A stretch of DNA of 31,050 nucleotides from Pseudomonadota bacterium. Its GTDB lineage: Bacteria; Myxococcota_A; Polyangia; Polyangiales; Polyangiaceae. Both the position numbers and the translations under genes were made by a program. Shown one piece after another: positions 29,701-31,050 of this stretch (its first letter is position 1; every line of letters starts with the position of its first letter). The stretch lies in the NCBI GenBank assembly GCA_023423895.1, contig JAFAER010000140.1:1-31050 (forward strand). The letters are read 5' to 3'. The notes beneath the pieces were generated by a model, which was not told where the DNA came from, did no database searches, and was given only the letters and a program-made list of their open reading frames with translations.

Positions 29701-29928
29701 GTCGTGGCGACGGGCGCCGGCCAGGCCGCGCGCCACTCGCTCGGGACGGCGGTCGTGTTCGGGATGGTGGTCTCGACGCTCGTGAACCTCTACCTGATCC
29801 CCGTCCTCTACGTCGGCTTCGAGACGCTGCGCGATCGCTTCCGCAAGCCGCGGCGCGCGGACGACGACGCGGACCCGAGCGACGCGTCACACGTGAGCGC
29901 CCCCACCGTCGAGTCCGCCGCAGAGTAG
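26752..29928 (+). CDS. RND multidrug efflux permease, HAE1 (AcrB/MexB) family
   Basis: 1058 residues, the full family length. It starts at GTG 26752 with GAGGAGG four bases upstream. MFVEFFLRRPVLAAV is the cytoplasmic N-terminal segment and first helix; LPIAQYPQLAPPQVTVAAMYNGAS begins the porter domain. The proton-relay residues are Asp409-Asp410 in TGLVVDDAIVVIENIERF and Lys935 in LASKNAILIVEFA. The internal duplication is clear: the second half repeats the membrane-porter plan. Family members pump hydrophobic and amphiphilic drugs out as trimers with an adaptor and an outer-membrane channel. It is downstream of the adaptor gene and under a divergent MarR gene. The specific substrates cannot be told. 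Confidence 0.96.
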   Translation: MFVEFFLRRPVLAAVCSLLIVLAGAISIPSLPIAQYPQLAPPQVTVAAMYNGASAEVVESAVTTPLEQQINGVEGMKYITSTSTNNGLSTIVVTFEVGRDPDLAAVDVQNRVQQALGRLPNEVKVTGVTVKKNSSSFVLAFALFAEHDEYDPVFISNYADRYIVDGLKRVEGMGDVVLFGERKYSMRIWLDPVRLAARKLTASDVVRALQEQNVQVAAGQIGQQPAPPGQTYQLSVRASGRLANAEEFERIVLKSGADGSLVQLKDIGRAELGAEDYSTITRHNGKPAVGIGVLQLPTANALDVGDRAKAELAELSKSFPPGLKYEVAFDTTPFVRDSVHEVLETLGEAIVLVVLVIFLFLGSMRSTIIPAITIPVSLIGTFAFVKMLGFSINTLTLFGITLATGLVVDDAIVVIENIERFIREKGMSPRKAAGAAMGEVAGAVIATSLVLIAVFVPVAFFPGTTGRIYKQFSLTIAISVGISAFNALTLTPALCAILLERHTTPGRFFATVERFLDGLRRRYAATVAATLRFRLVAAGVFVLALVATYAVSKKVPAGFVPEEDQGYFIVAVQTPEGASVDATSDVAKKVEAILKAQPEVLNTFSLSGFSFAGNAPNKGIVFVPLKPYAERKGKAHGAPAVIDRVRGPLMGIEDGFVLPFAPPPIQGVGDYGGFQFEILDKSGVPIQELAGATWSIVGSGNSQPKELSGLFSTFTANDPQLVVEVDREKVKALHVRLEEVFATLSVYMGSQYVNDFDFSNRSYRVYVQADAKFRSEPRNIKELYVRSDSGEMVPLASLVTVREAVAPQVINHYNLYRSAEIVGAPAKGRSTGQAMASMEKLAKEQLPGGVSFEWSGLSREEREAGSQTAIIFGLGLLVVFLVLAAQYESFALPFIVLLGVPVAILGALLGQLVRGLENDVFCQVGLLMLVGLASKNAILIVEFANQLRERGRSVVEAAREAAETRLRPILMTSLAFILGIFPLVVATGAGQAARHSLGTAVVFGMVVSTLVNLYLIPVLYVGFETLRDRFRKPRRADDDADPSDASHVSAPTVESAAE

Positions 29929-29935
29929 GCCTGAC

Positions 29936-29967
29936 GCCCGGGCTCCGGTCGACGCCGGAGCTCGGGC
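29936..29967. terminator. 13-bp hairpin between convergent genes, probable bidirectional terminator
   Basis: GCCCGGGCTCCGG (29936-29948) pairs with CCGGAGCTCGGGC (29955-29967), with a single G-T pair and a six-base loop. It begins eight bases after the pump stop and ends seven bases from the stop of the convergent LysM gene. Neither strand has a U-tract. Confidence 0.6.
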
Positions 29968-29973
29968 TCGCTG

Positions 29974-31050
29974 TCAGTACCCCTTGCGCGCAAAGGCTTT
30001 GTCGCCGAGCTCGATCTCGCGACGCGACGTCGTGACGAGCGCCATCGACGAGCCCTTCTTCACGTGGATCACGCGCAGCTCCGCGAGGACCTCTTCGGGG
30101 AGCGCCGAGTCACTCCGGGGCTTGGTGATGTTCTCCGTGGCGGCGGGAGACGGGTCTTCGATCGCGATGCGCTTCGCTGCGCTGCCGGTCGGCTGCGTCT
30201 TGTGGAAGCCGTCGCCTTTGCGGATGACGAAGAGGCGATTGCCCGGCTTCAGACCGTCCTCGTCTCCCTTGTCGAGGAAGACGACCTGGTTCTGCCCGTA
30301 GAAATTGTGCGGGTGGATGCTCGAGATGATCGACGCCTCGACGTCCTTGTCGTTGCGCGCCGGCGGCACGACCTCGAACTTCCGCATGACGGGGCCCACG
30401 CGAGCGCCGCGCTCGATCGTGTCGAGCGTCTCGGTGATGCGGGCACGCGCGATGCGGTCCTTCGCGTTCCACTGGTCGACCTTGACCGTGCCCTGGATCT
30501 CGATGAGGCGCCCTCCGGGCGACGACTTGATCGGCCTGTAGACCGTCAGCTCCTGGCCGATCTTCACGTCGCGGTCGCCGCCGATGCGGAGATAGACCTC
30601 GTCGAAGTCGGTGAGGAAGATCTTGTCCTCGCGTGCGCCAGTGATCTCGCCCCAGTTGCTCGAGTCGTCCTCGATGAAGCCCTGGTTGCGGAGGACGATC
30701 GGGGCGGGCGGGACCTGACGCCGGCGGTCCGTGATGTTCTGCTGGCCGCCGTTGCCCACGGGGAAGGCGGCAACGGCAGCGCCGCCCTGCCGGAGCTTCA
30801 CCTGGTCGCCTGGGTAGATCCAGTGCGGGTTCTGGATCTGCGGGTTGTACGACCAGATCCGCGGCCACTGGTACGGGTTCTGGAAGTAATAGCCGCAGAT
30901 GCCCCAGAGCGTGTCGCCGCGGCGCACGTTGTGCTGGTTCGGGACGACCCCGGAGAACCCGCCGCGATCGCCGCCACCGCCGACGACGAAGGACGCGTTC
31001 GGATCGCCACGCACGGTGCCGCCCTCGCCGGTGCCCCGCCGGAAGTCGAA
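29974..31050 (-). CDS. LysM-domain envelope protein (5' end outside the window)
   Basis: The minus-strand frame is open through the right edge of the window (codons continue upstream of the GTG at 31014 with no stop), so the gene is partial; 358 residues are visible. A LysM domain lies near the start of the visible part (HNVRRGDTLWGICGYYFQNP... WPRIWSYNPQI... WIYPGDQVKLR), which binds N-acetylglucosamine-containing glycans in peptidoglycan. The rest (about 220 residues) is strand-rich, with repeated short beta modules (EITGAREDKIFLTDFDEVYL, GQELTVYRPIK, GDEDGLKPGNRLFVIRKGD). Such LysM-plus-beta proteins are common in myxobacteria, and their role is not known. The N-terminus, including any signal peptide, cannot be judged here. 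Confidence 0.85.
   Translation of the reverse strand, partial: FDFRRGTGEGGTVRGDPNASFVVGGGGDRGGFSGVVPNQHNVRRGDTLWGICGYYFQNPYQWPRIWSYNPQIQNPHWIYPGDQVKLRQGGAAVAAFPVGNGGQQNITDRRRQVPPAPIVLRNQGFIEDDSSNWGEITGAREDKIFLTDFDEVYLRIGGDRDVKIGQELTVYRPIKSSPGGRLIEIQGTVKVDQWNAKDRIARARITETLDTIERGARVGPVMRKFEVVPPARNDKDVEASIISSIHPHNFYGQNQVVFLDKGDEDGLKPGNRLFVIRKGDGFHKTQPTGSAAKRIAIEDPSPAATENITKPRSDSALPEEVLAELRVIHVKKGSSMALVTTSRREIELGDKAFARKGY

Overview
The window looks like chromosomal DNA of a Myxococcota bacterium, probably from the Polyangia. This is an inference from very high G+C with long meaningless antisense frames, a membrane-anchored Ser/Thr kinase, a sigma-54 response regulator, a GspE-N/HD/receiver/PATAN fusion, an AgmX-like lipoprotein and a LysM protein. 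I see no insertion sequence, phage gene, CRISPR array, tRNA or rRNA, and no gene-free stretch longer than 300 bases. The longest gaps are 1-219, 9069-9283 and 25235-25437.

Layout. 1-219 holds the tail of something upstream and a textbook intrinsic terminator. 220-4352 (minus) is a tight set: Ser/Thr kinase, two single-haem lipoprotein cytochromes c, and an outer-membrane barrel that itself carries a CxxCH haem motif. The last three genes overlap as ATGA. 4511-6784 (plus) is a fused alpha-beta 2-oxoacid dehydrogenase E1. 6837-9068 (minus) holds a NamZ-type (DUF1343) protein and a YpfJ-type zinc peptidase. 9284-13983 (plus) holds a sigma-54 response regulator, a HEAT-like protein, a lipoprotein, an LCM-type methyltransferase and a duplicated Spy/CpxP-like protein. 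14115-17022 (minus) is uridine kinase followed by a GspE-N/HD/pseudo-receiver/PATAN protein. 17148-21732 (minus) is a tetrapyrrole cluster: unknown protein, HemX/CcsA-like membrane protein, hemA, hemC, then a secreted serine hydrolase. 21731-24277 (plus) holds an unknown protein, a ferredoxin-NADP reductase-like flavoprotein and a membrane protein. 24413-25234 (minus) holds a small helical protein and a MarR regulator, divergent from an RND efflux adaptor and pump (25438-29928, plus). 29974-31050 (minus) is a LysM protein cut by the window edge.

How it fits together. Haem recurs: hemA and hemC make its precursor, and the kinase-linked operon spends haem on cytochromes and a predicted haem-bearing porin. 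That operon is the best candidate for an undescribed system, perhaps electron transfer across the outer membrane. The second notable signal is a recurring TAnnnT-like hexamer 7-9 bases before several start codons, which predicts leaderless or nearly leaderless mRNAs. Third, GC-rich perfect hairpins without a U-tract sit at most gene ends.
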